Of a stretch of DNA of 64,000 nt, positions 1 through 11,326 are shown piece by piece; positions within the stretch are counted from its first letter, which is position 1; each line of letters opens with the position of its first letter. The DNA comes from Cyclaneusma minus (taxonomy: Eukaryota; Ascomycota; Leotiomycetes; Marthamycetales; Marthamycetaceae). A program made the position numbers and the translations under genes. The notes under the pieces were generated by a model. It was given only the letters and a program-made list of their open reading frames with translations. It did no database searches and was not told the DNA's origin. The stretch spans positions 1-64,000 of the forward strand of contig JAKZHN010000060.1 of the NCBI GenBank assembly GCA_037179335.1, read 5' to 3'.

Positions 1-705
1 GCAACAACGATATACAAAAGACCATTGCCCGTTCTGGGGAGGAAGGTGACATAGAAAATTGCTTGAAGAGGCAGGTCGCGTTGCTTTTGGAGATCAGCCA
101 GCGGCTGGCATCCGTCCTGCCTGGTTTCCTGACGGGAGAGCGGAGAACAAGAAGCATTGCACGACGCTGGAAGGGCAGATTTGGCAGTAGAAGCTCTCGT
201 TCCTGTATTGTGTGATGAAATATAGACTTAGCTTGGAGTGGTCTGCCCGTTTCGGGAGGACATCTCGACGGGATGCAGATGAGCGGTCGAGATATGATGG
301 CATATACCTGGAACAACCTACATATATTGGCACTACCTACCCGCTTGAGCGAAAGGTGGGGGCGGGGATGTGACATAACTATAAATATACGTGGATCAGT
401 GACGTTGTTGGGGTATACTCATGCGATTCTGCTCGATGTTAATCCATCTTCTGCGTATTTCAAAGTTCCCCTGTCGTTGATTTTGACTTGACGACTCGTG
501 TCGCAGCTTTCAACCTTCCGGCAGCGGACGAGACATTTGGGAACCTCCCGATCCGAAAATGATGCTGGAGGTAGCCTGTGAACTGAAAGAATCAAAGAAA
601 AGCCGGAAAAAATCGCTTTTGAGAAATGAATCCGAAGTAAATATCCACCTGCTAGCTTTCTATTCGACGTCTCAACTCCAACTTTTCTGACTCGACGCGA
701 CTTAC

Positions 706-1320
706 AGTCTGAAGCGTGGGTATGCCCAAGGACGATGAGTCGTGTTGCCAATTCCGAGAGGGGACAGCTGGATCCATCGAGACCTCGTTTCCATGAGAAG
801 TAGGCTGTACGCTCTTGGTTCGTCATATGAATGGGGGATGGGCGGAGTATCTTGAATTCCTTCAGGGTCCTCGACTCCTCCTGAAGTTTGCATGGGATCC
901 GGCCCCTCTCCAGCTCCGATGAGCAGCACTTGTCGCAGTGCACAGCCGACTCCGAAGCAGAAGTGCCGGAGACAGCCTTCATTCCATAGCAAGGACCTCT
1001 GGCTCGTCTCGAAGGTTCGATGGACTTTGGAATCGGGGTGACAGGTAGGAATCGCAGATTTGGTGGACCCAAGACCGGTAGCTCGCGCGTTCAATCCACC
1101 CGCTCGGGCGTTCAATCCACCCGCTCGGAGCCTGGGTCTTAAGTCCGCAGTACATAACCAGGTTGCACGCCATTTTTGGCAGGCTGGCGTACATGTACGC
1201 GGCCTCGGCGGGGCTCGCGGGCTTAAGGACTTCATCTCGAGCATAGCTCATCATCGTCAGTTCCTCGACAAGCTGCATTTGCTTTTCGTGACAAGCTGGA
1301 GGTACGACTCGACGAGTCAT
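706..1320 (-). CDS. Unrecognised minus-strand gene, partial model (5' part)
   Basis: Reading leftwards, an ATG at 1320 opens a frame that runs to about 979 and encodes roughly 110 residues with an ordinary amino-acid mix. It contains an in-frame duplication of seven residues (PSGWIER twice). Downstream, two further open frames overlap as far as 706, where a strong donor (GTAAGTC on the minus strand at 705) suggests a spliced gene. I could not fix the intron that joins the first frame to the later ones; a donor near 1005 and an acceptor near 930 are possible. The gene would be divergent from the SDR at 1532, with about 210 bp between the two ATGs. I recognise no family. Chance ORFs remain possible. 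Confidence 0.35.
1087..1128. repeat. 21-bp perfect tandem duplication
   Basis: Two adjacent identical 21-bp copies (1087-1107 and 1108-1128). Because 21 is a multiple of three, the minus-strand reading frame is kept and gains seven residues. Confidence 0.9.
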
Positions 1321-1531
1321 GGTAAGCAAACAGGTGAAGTATATATGTCTCCTTCACTCCCCCGACATCACCCTTCTCTTCTCTTCCTCATAACGATCCT
1401 TCCTCCTCCGTCGACTCTACATTCCACTCTTGCAAGTCCCAAGAAGACATCAACTTCGTACTTCGTCTTTCCAATACCTACATCAAACCTCAACTCCCAG
1501 AGTCTGTATACCGTCAGCTTTCCAATCCACC

Positions 1532-2643
1532 ATGGCATCCTCAGACCCTGCCTCTCGCTACGCCCACCTGCACGATATCGACTCCCTCAAAGGCCCTGGT
1601 GATGCACGCCCCACGGCCATGCAAATCATTAACGACGAGGGCCTCATCGACAAGCTCTCCGACAAGACCTTCGTTATTACCGGCACGTCGTCCGGAATCG
1701 GTATCCCAACAGCTCACGCCATCGCCGCCACTGGCGCACGAGTCTTCTGCACCGTCCGCGACGTCGCCAAAGGCAAAGATGCGCTCAAGGACATCCTGTC
1801 CTCCGGCCGAGTCGAGATCATCCAGATGGACCAGGGAAGTCTAGAGTCGGTACGAAAAGCCGGCAAGGAGATCTTGGAGAAGTCTGGAGGGAAGATCAAT
1901 GTGCTGATCAATAACGCGGGCATTATGGCGGTCCCTGACCGTCAACTGAGCCAAGATGGATTTGAATTGCAATTTGCAACCAACCATTTGGCGCATTTCC
2001 TACTCTTCCAGATCCTCAAGCCCGCGCTACTTTCCTCGTCGACTCCGGACTTCGAATCGCGCCTTGTTAATCTGTCTTCGAGTGGACATCGAGCCGGAGG
2101 CATCAGAATTGGCGATTACAACTTTGACAAGTCGGATGGGGAACAAGGAGGATACAATCCCTGGGCGGGGTACGGACAGAGCAAGACGGCGAATATCTAC
2201 ATGGCGAACGAAGTTGAAAGACTATATGGTAGCAAGGGACTTCATGGTTTGAGTGTGATGCCAGGTGGTATTTTCAGTGGTCTCCAGAAGCATGTCGATG
2301 AACAGACTATGAAGGGCTGGAGGGATCAAGCTAGATCTGCCTACATCAAGAGTCCTGAGCAAGGTATGTTTTCTGTATTCTCTCCTCATTCCGTTCATGA
2401 GTGTGTACAAGCATGCTGATATGAGTGGCAGGTGCTGCAACTACGGTCTGGGCCGCAACTGCTGCCTATTGGAATGGCAAGGGCGGAAAGTACCTTGAGG
2501 ATTGCCAGATCGCGAAGCCGGTGGGTGAGATCAAGGATCCGTTCAACAGACTTGGACATGGGCCGCATGCGTATGACGAGGAGAAGGAGAAGCAGTTGTG
2601 GGTTGACTCGTTGAAGATGGTTGGTCTGTCGGACGATGATTGA
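1532..2643 (+). CDS. Short-chain dehydrogenase/reductase (retinol dehydrogenase/WWOX-like)
   Basis: Two exons, 1532-2363 and 2432-2643, with a 68-nt intron (GTATGT...GGCAG), give 347 residues. It is a classical Rossmann-fold SDR: the nucleotide-binding TGTSSGIG is at residues 50-57, NNAG follows about 80 residues later, and the catalytic Tyr-x-x-x-Lys pair is Y214/K218 (YGQSK). The C-terminal 'KYLEDCQ' type ending is common in fungal members that resemble retinol dehydrogenase or WW-domain oxidoreductases; the substrate cannot be read from sequence. No signal peptide is seen, so it is probably cytosolic. The ATG at 1532 (CCACCATGG) is preferred over an in-frame upstream extension that has no ATG and lies in a pyrimidine-rich leader. 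Confidence 0.9.
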
Positions 2644-4048
2644 GAGACAATCGAGAAGTCAGAAAGGGGCGGAGTTAGCGAATTGATACCAGGCAGGGGA
2701 AGTCTGAACTTTGCTTGACTTCGGGTGAATTGGCAAGCCCGCCGTGTTACGTCTCAATTTAGCACATGCTAACATCAACGTAGTATCCGTTGGAAACTAC
2801 TGCGATTTCTGCTGCTACGCATCGAGGCTGTCGCTACCTACTCGTATTGCCAGCTGGTATATGGTAGGACTTTCAAAAATAGATCTCATTCTCAATCTTG
2901 ATCTTCTGGTGGGCTGGAAAAGCTTATACGTGTATAGTACAAAATAGCCACACAGTACACACTATGGCATACTTCTATATCAGCTGGCAATATGAGTACC
3001 ATCAAGATGTGACCATTCAATTTAGATAAATCGTCCCCGTGTTTCCTTTGATACTATATGTAGGTACCGAGCCCGATGGAACTTTGATCCTTCGACCCGC
3101 GCTTGAACGCCTCTCATCTTTGCTGCCAATTCCAATAATACCCTCGTATTATTGAAAGGGAGAAGGTCAATGAGCCTGAAAACGACGGTGCGGCAGTAGT
3201 GGATTGGTCGAAGTCAGAACTCAGAAGCTTGGTGTAACATCGTTAGGTGGGCTTTCCTGAACCTAAAATCGTCCTTCCCCTCGATCCGAATGCCGAGTCC
3301 AGCCATCGTGACAGCAAGCCCCTGAGCCCCACGTGTAGGCTCGAAAAGGAGGTAGCCGGGTTCCGGAGGACATTGGCACCAATGACTTTCCTGATTAGTA
3401 TGCGTGTATGCACTCCGTGATCCCTAACCGGTCTGCCGCCCAGACCACAGCGCCATACTCTTTTGACAGCTGTCAATCAATGCCTTTGTTTTCCTATTTC
3501 CGGCATCCGGGGTTGAAGTTGTACCGGGACACTCGGGAAGCCGCCTCGGGGCGTTCTCAACTCTCTTTTCCCAAAGTCTAGAAGTCTGGTCTCATGGGCG
3601 GGTCGGGCATTGACACAGAAAAAAGTGTAAGGCTCGCACACAAAAGCACTAACCACCAAGCCAGGTCCCGAAGGACAATGGCTCATTCCATTTATGGGTA
3701 CATATACTACTTCCTGCGCCCAAGCGCCACAAAAAGTTAGGTAGTCATGATTGGCTTTTCATGCGATGCGATCACTACTCGTACTCCGAAGAGTCGAATT
3801 CCGTAAACCCTCATGCCATTGGCACCGGTAGGTTCGGTAGGTAGGTTTGAATGCTGCGCCATTTAGCCAAGTGACAATACAATGCCACAAGTGACTATGC
3901 TACAACAGTACAACGATTGATGAATATAAAACTGGCAGAAGTTCCCCGTTCTCTCAATTTTTATCATCAACCTCACATTCTCACCTCAATCTCACATTCC
4001 ACCTCAATCACACAAACAACCCAAACCAACAAACCAGAAAAAGCAATC
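2644..4048. other. Intergenic, no gene seen
   Basis: Short open frames on the minus strand (about 3243-3686) have no recognisable domain and no supporting splice signals. The last 150 bp are CA-rich leader in front of the small secreted protein gene. Confidence 0.6.
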
Positions 4049-4521
4049 ATGCAGTTCACCACCGTCCTCTTCGCCCTTGCCTCTTCGGCCATCCTCGTCG
4101 CTGCTGACACCAGCTGTCCTCAGGACGATGAGCAGCGCTTCCATGTTGCATCTGGAAAGGAATTCCAGATGATCTGCGGCACCGACATCAACCCGGTACC
4201 GTACACCCCTTTTCCCCCTATCATGCTTCTCCAAATCCGTGTCCTAACACCTCCAACAGGGTCAAGACTTGGCTGTCAACTACGAACCGGCTCACGATTA
4301 CATTTCTTGCGCTCAGTAAGTTATTCTTTCCCCAGTCTATCACATGACAGATGTACTGATGTACTTATTCCAGAACCTGCGATGACTACAACCGCAAGAC
4401 CGGTACTCCGCGATGCATGGCCTCCGTTTGGGATAGTGCAAGCAGTGTTTGCTACTTGAAGGAGAAATACGACCAGCGTGTTCAGAAGGGCAGCAGCGAG
4501 ACTTGCATTCCCGGCAACTAA
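4049..4521 (+). CDS. Small secreted cysteine-rich protein, PAN/apple-like
   Basis: Three exons (4049-4195, 4260-4315, 4374-4521) join in frame into 116 residues. The first ~19 residues form a signal peptide: a short polar start, a hydrophobic core (VLFALASSAILVAA), then an alanine-rich cleavage region. The mature part has seven cysteines and the pattern 'FQMICGTD...ISCAQTCDDY...PRCMAS..W.....CYLK', which resembles the fungal PAN/apple-like fold (a small disulfide-bonded adhesion or carbohydrate-binding domain). It should be secreted. Size, cysteine content and secretion fit an effector-type or cell-wall-associated protein, but nothing shows the role directly. The odd cysteine number leaves one free, or allows a dimer. 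Both introns are short with good GTAAG/CAG-type borders. Confidence 0.85.
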
Positions 4522-5218
4522 ATTACTCGCTCCTGATCAGAGAGCTTGTACACTTGTACTTCCAGCTGCCTTTCTTTTTCCTTGGTGTACATGGGTTCGT
4601 GGTGGGATGCAATAGTCGGTTAGACAATGTTTGAGCATTGTAGGATTACGTGTTCGGGTACAGAAACAGATAGAATAGACACTCTGCTTCTAACTCGGGT
4701 CTCCACATACTGTGAAGAATTGATGTGGCGAAGCGATACTAGCAGTGATAGTCCAAAACATATCCTCAAATCATCAACGGGATTCGAGAGCTCAAGGGCA
4801 GAGTTGAAAATTCTCATACGCTCATCGGACATTGAGCCCATTTTTATGGAGTACCTAGCTCGTCACATGCAAAGGACAGGAAAGGATTCCTTGGTTTTCT
4901 CGTATTGCCTAGGGCTCAGCCAACTTGAGAGCTCTCTCGTGCCTGGTTCCTCCTCTTTCCTTTCCTGGTAGTGAAAAGAGTGAAAACGAGCTCTCAGAGC
5001 CGAATCGGCCACTAGCTAGGTAAGGAACTGAATAACTATGTACAAAGGAAGTGGGAGGGTGAAAGTGGAGACACCTGACAGCTCAGAGATCTATGAAGAT
5101 GAGAGAGACAGAAGAGAAGGGGAACTGGGCTCCTTTTGAGGCCAGTTTCCTTCGTTTGCGGCCCTCCTGCAAGCTTCCTTGATTCGGGCCGTTGCCCTCC
5201 GAGCCACGCGCTGTCAGG
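4522..5218. other. Intergenic, no gene supported
   Basis: The 3' flank of the secreted protein gene. A 114-codon plus-strand frame at 4627-4971 has no recognisable feature and an implausible composition; I do not call it. Confidence 0.5.
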
Positions 5219-5940
5219 TCAGCATTTAATCGTTCCCGTATAAAACCAATCCAAATATTCCTCCCGTGCTAGAATATCAGCCGACGTGCTGTTGGGACGA
5301 GAGGCGTTGGAAATATCAAGAGAAGTTCGACTCGACTCTGGCTGGTCAAGCACATCTCTGTTAAGAGTGGCCATGATGCCTCTGTCAGGACCCGTCACGC
5401 TCTCTTCATAAAGGTATACGAGAAAATGGTATGCCATTTTGGCTGCCTTCTCGTATGGAACCTTTTCAGCATACCATTGCCCGCCGGGTATATCGCAGTT
5501 TCGTTGAACAAGGCAGACGATAAACCGGACATCGCATTCAACTTGGCAGGAAAAAGGCGTAACGCTTCCTGGATGAAACTCGCTAGTACCGTATTCGAGG
5601 GCTCCCCAGGCCTCTTAATGAGGATCTCGGCTCGTAGATTGGCAGCTGGCAAGGATTTGACCGAATCCCTGTACTGGCGCCAAGTCTCAACTTGGATTTG
5701 AGACGTCGCAAACACTCTCAGCTGTTCTTCATCCTCTAGACCCAGAGCTTGGCAAGTGTCACGAAAGCCACCGCTTGTAATAAAGCCAAAGCTTGTGGCG
5801 GCCATACTGAATGGTGTGATGGTAGCTAGTTGTGGCAATCAAAATCAGCTATTCTGTATACAAGTTGAAAAGCAGAGCGGTGATAGGAGGAGGTGCTTAC
5901 GCGAATGTGAGGTATCGTTTGTCTGCAGGAGATCAATCAT
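5219..5940 (-). pseudogene. Unrecognised protein, apparently frameshifted
   Basis: The minus strand reads from an ATG at 5940, exon 5940-5901, intron 5900-5826 (GTAAG...CTAG), then an open frame to a stop at 5395 (156 residues in total). The sequence looks coding but matches no family I recognise. Around 5470-5490 the frame seems to shift: the overlapping frame continues smoothly (GGQWYAEKVPYEKAAKMAYH, then a further ~60 residues) to a stop at 5219, while the first frame degrades into Arg/Phe-rich sequence. No GT-AG intron of the right phase connects the two, so a one-base insertion or two-base deletion is likelier than splicing. The coding look also extends upstream of 5940 (TPHYTAIAC in frame, after a pyrimidine-AG at about 6000), so a first exon may be missing. 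Confidence 0.45.
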
Positions 5941-6940
5941 GCAAGCAATCGCCGTGTAGTGAGGAGTGATCACTGTATCTGGGATGGTAGAGGTTGGAGA
6001 TCAAGAGTAGTCAATTCCAGAAGAGGTATCAAAGGTGAAGCTCTTCAAAAGCCGCAGAAAGGAGGAGAGTGTCCAGGTCGGTCTTGAGGGTTGCGCAGGC
6101 TTGGACGCAGCAGATCTTGAAGTTAAGGGCGCAGGGTGGATGCGCAGATGTCAATTGATTCTCGTGTGTTGGATTCGACCACAGCTTCGAAGGACCGACA
6201 CGCGGATCCAAGCAGAGTCCTTTGAGTGAATGCTTAAACTGTCTTGGGATTGATGCGCGGGGCTCAGGGGTGTCTCAAGCTTGTGGCTAACACGCGCCGA
6301 TACTTGACGGCCTTGGTTGGCGCCCAGAGTAGAACCGTGAGGGATCCAGGCAGGGGATTCAGGTCGGTGCCGGGGCCTAAGAAGCGGAGTGCGATTGGTG
6401 ATGGCAGGTTGAGGTGATGTCGAGACGGAAGGCACTTGAAGGCGAAGAGTTCCCACTTGAATAACCTCCTGACCTGGAGATTGGAAGAAGAGTTAAGCTG
6501 ATGCCAAGGTTGTTGACAAGTGACAGGCAGTTCGGATCTCCAGCTGGACTGGATGTCGAGCGAAAGTGGTGAAGCTGGAGGTGAAATGATGGAGGAGGCG
6601 CCGCGGGGGGATTATATGAGCTAGACTCCGGTCCTCTGTGAGTGGGTAGCGTGAATCTAGGTAGTTGTGCTAATAGCGTGGTTGTGAAGGGTTGCGAAAG
6701 GCCATTCCAATCTGATCTACGGAATGAAGTTATTGAGGATAGTCCAGATTTTTGGAGACCTGCGAAGAGATGATTCATGAAAATTGAAGCCGGCTAATGC
6801 CCAACGCTCCAGAAGATTGGGAATATCCCAGCAGCAGCTAGTTTTGAATTGGAACTGTTTGAAGCTTTCAACAAGTTTGACATCCGACTTGAGAGTGTCC
6901 AGGTAGAGGAAACCAACGTTAGAACTTCGAACCAAAGACT
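5941..6940. other. Intergenic or lost 5' exon region, no gene resolved
   Basis: Minus-strand frames at 6377-6778 and 6717-6935 are rich in Ser and Pro with no domain. One could be an upstream exon of the broken gene at 5219-5940, but no convincing splice chain was found. Confidence 0.4.
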
Positions 6941-7439
6941 GCAGTGTGGGGGAAACTAAATGGCAAAAACTAAACTTTTAGTTTAAAACTTTTAGTTTAA
7001 AAATTTTAGTTTAAAACTTTTAGTTTATCTAAACTAAGGACCTCTTAGATTCTTAGTTAAACTTTAATTAAACTTTAATTTTGGGGGAGTAGGAAATGGC
7101 TAATAATAAAATGCTAAAATGGGTTTTATATGGTAAAAAAAATCTAGAAAATTTAATTTAAAAGCTTTTTACTCTGTTTTCTTCACTTTATTATAAATTA
7201 AAAATAAATTTACCCTAAAAAAATCGTTTATGGCGCTTGCCTGCGGCGCTTCTATTTTTAGGGAGTGGATGCGAGCGAAGCTTGCATCAGGCATTTATTA
7301 TTTTTGAATGGGGGCATGTGATTGATGCCTGAAACTAAAACTACGTAGTTTAACTAGGAACTAAACTAATTTTTTTTAGATTTAGTTTATCTAAACTAAT
7401 TTTTTTTAGTTCCTTAGTTTTTAGATTCCCCCACACTGC
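6941..7439. mobile_element. MITE-like non-autonomous DNA transposon
   Basis: An AT-rich block of ~500 bp whose ends are inverted copies of GCAGTGTGGGGGAA, followed by CTAAA-rich sequence (6941-6954, and 7426-7439 on the opposite strand). The interior lacks ORFs and repeats TTTTAGTTTAAAA-type units and the palindrome AGTTTATCTAAACT on both flanks. Immediately outside are CAAAGACT (left) and CAAAGAGC (right), a possible diverged 8-bp target-site duplication. The CAGTG terminus and 8-bp duplication would fit a hAT-type MITE. No transposase is present, so it would need one in trans. Confidence 0.75.
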
Positions 7440-8242
7440 CAAAGAGCAAATAAGACCCCTGACTCAAACAGTCTAGCCTCTAAGTGATGAGAAATTCAAA
7501 GGTACTGAGCCTCTCAATAGCATCGTCATCTCGGCAACGACGCCCTACGTTGTTACTTTTACAGTTTTACCCCTGAAGGCCGAACCTAAGTCCTAGGCTC
7601 AGCGAGAATGAAAGCGATCATCGTGTACTCATTGTCATCACTGCATTTCTCATCACTTGTTGACTAATAGAGTTGTGGGTAAAATAACGACCGTTTTGGC
7701 GGTTAGGAGTCCCTTGAGTGAATTGATCTCCAGTTATCACGGTACGCAGGCAGGGATTAGGCAGAATAGAAGTTGTTCAACGAAGGAGCAAGGCCTCGAG
7801 GACCCAGGAGAACGCGCAGGACTACGCGAAGGCATTGCAGCAATGGGATGCTGCTGGAGCACGGGCTGTGGGCTGCGGGCGTGGTCACATGTTGGTCACG
7901 AGATGGTGCCGCAGGCTTTAGCTCGCACCGCGTAGCCTTGCCATACATACCCGAAAACTTAGCTATTATTTCAAGCGGTGACAGGCTCCTTAGCGCAATG
8001 GTTTGTGCACTTTGGTGTATATTCTAGATAAGGAGCCAAGTGCCCAGGATTCGAACCGCTTATCTGGGAAATAAAGAAATGATCTCTTGAGGGGTACTTA
8101 CATTCGCAACCTAAGACGGGTTGGGGGTGCATGTAAGACCGGGAGACTTGTCTTTTTGCATTTTTTTTGCATTTTTTTTTGGCCCCTTTCTTTTTGCTCT
8201 GGGGACTTTATTTGAGGCGCCGGCCCTATAAATCGCAACCTC
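7440..8242. other. Intergenic, with a tRNA-like relic and poly-T tracts
   Basis: No protein gene is supported. The stretch holds a tRNA-like segment (7984-8060) and T-rich runs with two TTTTTGCA units at about 8150-8185, which lie 3' of the DUF3176 gene. Confidence 0.55.
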
Positions 8243-10270
8243 TCAGTCCCAACCACTCTGCTCCACAAATCTCCAAGTCGATGTAGACTGTCCCACCTGC
8301 GTATACTTCACACGAATCCTCCTCGCACTATCCAAAAGGTCTTCGCCATTCTGCAAGTTGCCATATATCTGAGCCGCAGTATCCTTCTCCAGGCCCTGGT
8401 AGAGTAGCGCCAGGGATGAAGATTTCCAGATCCCTGGTCGAAGAGTCTTGGTCTTGGATGCGGAGGAGAGATGGATGGTGGTTATCAGGAAGAGGATTGC
8501 GAGAAAGGGTAGGCAGGCGGGCAGGATGATCCAGAGCCAGTTGACGCGTATGCAGGTTTCGAGTCCCAGGACGGAGCCTGTGACGCTCGAGGTGGAGGCG
8601 CGGGATACCTGATAGGTACTGTTGTTTGGGTCGGTGCTTTGTTGGCGCATGGTGGCTGTCATGGAGTCCGTGATGCCGGTCATATAGCGTTGGACGGATG
8701 TTAGGTTTGCTTGGCCGCTGACGTATAGATCTGTGAGCCAGAGAGGTCCTTCCGTGTCATCCGGTAATCCGTACGATGAATCAAGACTCTGGTTCTCGTA
8801 CAAGTCGTACATGAATCCTTTGATTCCAAGTGTGGTACCTGAATCAAGGTACCAGGTACAGTCATCTGGGTACCATTTGGAGATGTTTCCATAAGCCTCG
8901 TAGGTACCTGTATAGGCGGTTTGGTTGACGGAAACTGGGACAGAGTTGGCGTCTGTCTGTTGGTCGGTAGGCTGACAGTCTTGCCATGTACCATTGCGTA
9001 ATGTAGTGTTTGTTGCAATTGAGTATTCGAGGGGGTAATAAGATGTCCACGCTAATGGCGTTGTCGAAAAAAGTTTCTCGTCCAGTATACCGTTCGCGAT
9101 AGTGGACTCGTATGTTTTGATGCAGGGGAAAAGAGAGCAGCTGAATGCAATGGGACGGTAGGCGCATCCAGTTGTACAGCTGGCGTTTTCCCAGCCCAGC
9201 ATCAGAGTATCAAAAGTGTACAACTCCTGTGCTTCGTAGCCTCTCGAGTTTCCAGTTGCCATCATGAGGCCTTGACCAGCAGTAAGCCCAGATGGTAGGG
9301 AGAACTTATATTCTTCTGTAGTGTTGTCGACACTGTACGTGATATCGACACAGGAACTACACATGCCTATCGTCGACAGAGACGCACCGGTGTTCGTAGG
9401 AAAGGTGCAATTCCCAGTCGGACATGTGAACGGAACCGCCGAAGACGCATTCGCTGGTGGGCTGAGAATGCCTACATAAATAGCTGCTGACATTGAGCTG
9501 CCGAGCACATACTGTAGAGGGCCCTGGTGAACCCCTGCATCTGTATAGTTGTTTGATCTGGGAAGCTGGGCTACAGAAGTTGTAACAACTTGAGAGCAGC
9601 TATAATATTGTAAGATCTGTTGTGAAAATGGATCGATTGCCAACGAGGCTACAATGATGAAAGCACCAAAAGTCGCAAGGTAGCTTATAAAATCGTGAGC
9701 AAGCCAGTGGGCGCTATTAGGGGAGAATCACATACTGTTTTCGTGGTTGTACCATGAATCGAAGTGAACCCCACGGACCTCGACTTGCATTGTCAAAGCC
9801 TTCAATTTCATTAAGAGGTCGAGGCTCGCAAAACCACAGCCATTTCAACTGGCTTATCCCTGTGTTTTCTATAAGTAGTGTTTCGGGAAGAAGAGTGGCG
9901 AGGAGCTGGTACCTTCAGCAACTGGCAAAAGCAGCGTAGCAGTGAGAATCTTGGTGAAAATAGAGATCAGGGCGTTGACTGAGATACTCAACGGCCAGCT
10001 GGGCAAAGGTTGATCACGGTGGATTGCCAGAACCAGGACAATGGCTGCGAGAGACGCCAAAGCCAAAACGCAGCTCGCTATTTCGACAAGCCAGGGACTT
10101 GATTTGAAACGGCTGAAGATTGCCGCAATGCGCCGGATATGTTTCCTTGCCCGAGATTCTTTGGTTGAAGTTTGGACGTCTCGGGTGGGGTGCAGCCGAA
10201 GCTTTTGGAAACCATATTGTATGGGCTTGATTTTCTCAAGCACGATGCTTGTCTTCCAATTGATCCCCAT
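8243..10270 (-). CDS. DUF3176 family membrane protein
   Basis: Three exons on the minus strand (10270-9913, 9859-9736, 9683-8243) join in frame to 640 residues. The N-terminal half carries the DUF3176 signature: a first membrane helix (about residues 60-85, VLALASLAAIVLVLAI), a basic 'WLWFCEPRPLNEIEGFDNASRG' region, a second helix (YLATFGAFIIVASLAI), then the family's 'DPFSQQ'. A long, cysteine- and N-glycosylation-site-rich segment of about 380 residues follows, probably extracytoplasmic, then a third helix (IILPACLPFLAILFLITT) and a short cytoplasmic tail. The family is widespread and often expanded in filamentous fungi; its function is unknown. The third helix appears intact and I see no stop or frameshift. 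Confidence 0.88.
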
Positions 10271-11326
10271 GATGATCTAGAAGTGTACATAGAATAAGAC
10301 TAGAAAGCAGAGTAATGGATCTCGAAGGGCATGAGATAAGGAGGTTTTGGTTTGGGATGACCAAGGCAACTGGGAAAACGACAGCCTTTTCAATGGGAAT
10401 CCTACCTCGAGGTCTCCGTTGGGCATACTCATGCCCAGCCGTGTCCATGAGTAACGTACAAATGTCAAGTCAGCCCGATATGCGTCTTTCAGTATTATTA
10501 GTATCTGTGGGCAGGTCACCGACAACTCTCCTGTCATGATTGGCTTTGGCGTTGGCCCCCAAAATCGCAGCTGTCACACAGCGTCCGCCTCCAATAAATT
10601 TGTTATCGTGTTTTGAGACCTGCGGCTACTAGTACTTGCAAAAATAGCAGGCCACAGCGCACACAGCCACTGCTGGGGCCTACCTAACCCATGCCAGCAC
10701 TTACAGACGCTAGCAAGCTCCCCTCGCTAGCATCTCTTCAGCTGCCTCCGAGCTGTTTCTCTGTCTGCCTGCTCTAAATCACCACAGTTTCATGTTGTCT
10801 TGCGGCAGTCTGCAAGTTCTCTTTGGTGAGGTTCATGCGCTCTCCAGCCCCGTGGGAACGAACAGACGCTGTAAGTTGAATAACTCACTGCTCGTTCTCC
10901 AGGACCGCTCTCTCCTGACCGTTGTCCAAAAAAGAGCCACTTTGAAGGCTGAGAGGAAAGGGTGATGAGACAGGTATCGCGGCCCCTGAAAACTCGTCCG
11001 GCTGATAAAAGAAAGGAGTGTACCTTAGGTAGCAAAGGAAATAAAGGAGATACTTGCCATGATACCGAAAGGCAAAGAAGAGCCTGGATCTCATGAAATG
11101 CAGTTTCCAGCGACTTGAATCTGGTCGCTCTTCAGCTTCTCTAGAGTGTATGTCATCGCTGCTCTGCATGACCTCGGATCCCCAATTGAAAATTAGTGGA
11201 TTACATGTATCGCCGCCCTCTCGAATACTTCCTTTCGAGCAAACCTATTCACCGGCCCCAAAAGCTGCTTAGCATAAGGTATAGGTACTCAGCCCAACAC
11301 AAGACACACAACACTCCTATACTCAG
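10271..11326. other. Intergenic, no gene seen
   Basis: Lies between the start of the DUF3176 gene and the 3' end of the MSC7-like gene. It probably contains the DUF3176 promoter. Short frames on both strands show no domain. Confidence 0.6.

Noticed and set aside
419..1072. 217-codon minus-strand ORF as a complete gene
   Set aside because: Overlaps other open minus frames, has no ATG in context and no domain; more likely parts of a spliced gene plus chance.
7980..8070. Functional tRNA gene
   Set aside because: Acceptor and D-arm pair, but there is no anticodon arm, the T-arm consensus is on the opposite strand, and the spacing is wrong. Reported only as a relic.
8148..8190. Poly-T tract as a retroposon tail
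   Set aside because: No target-site duplication or element body found next to it; it fits a 3' flank of the DUF3176 gene.
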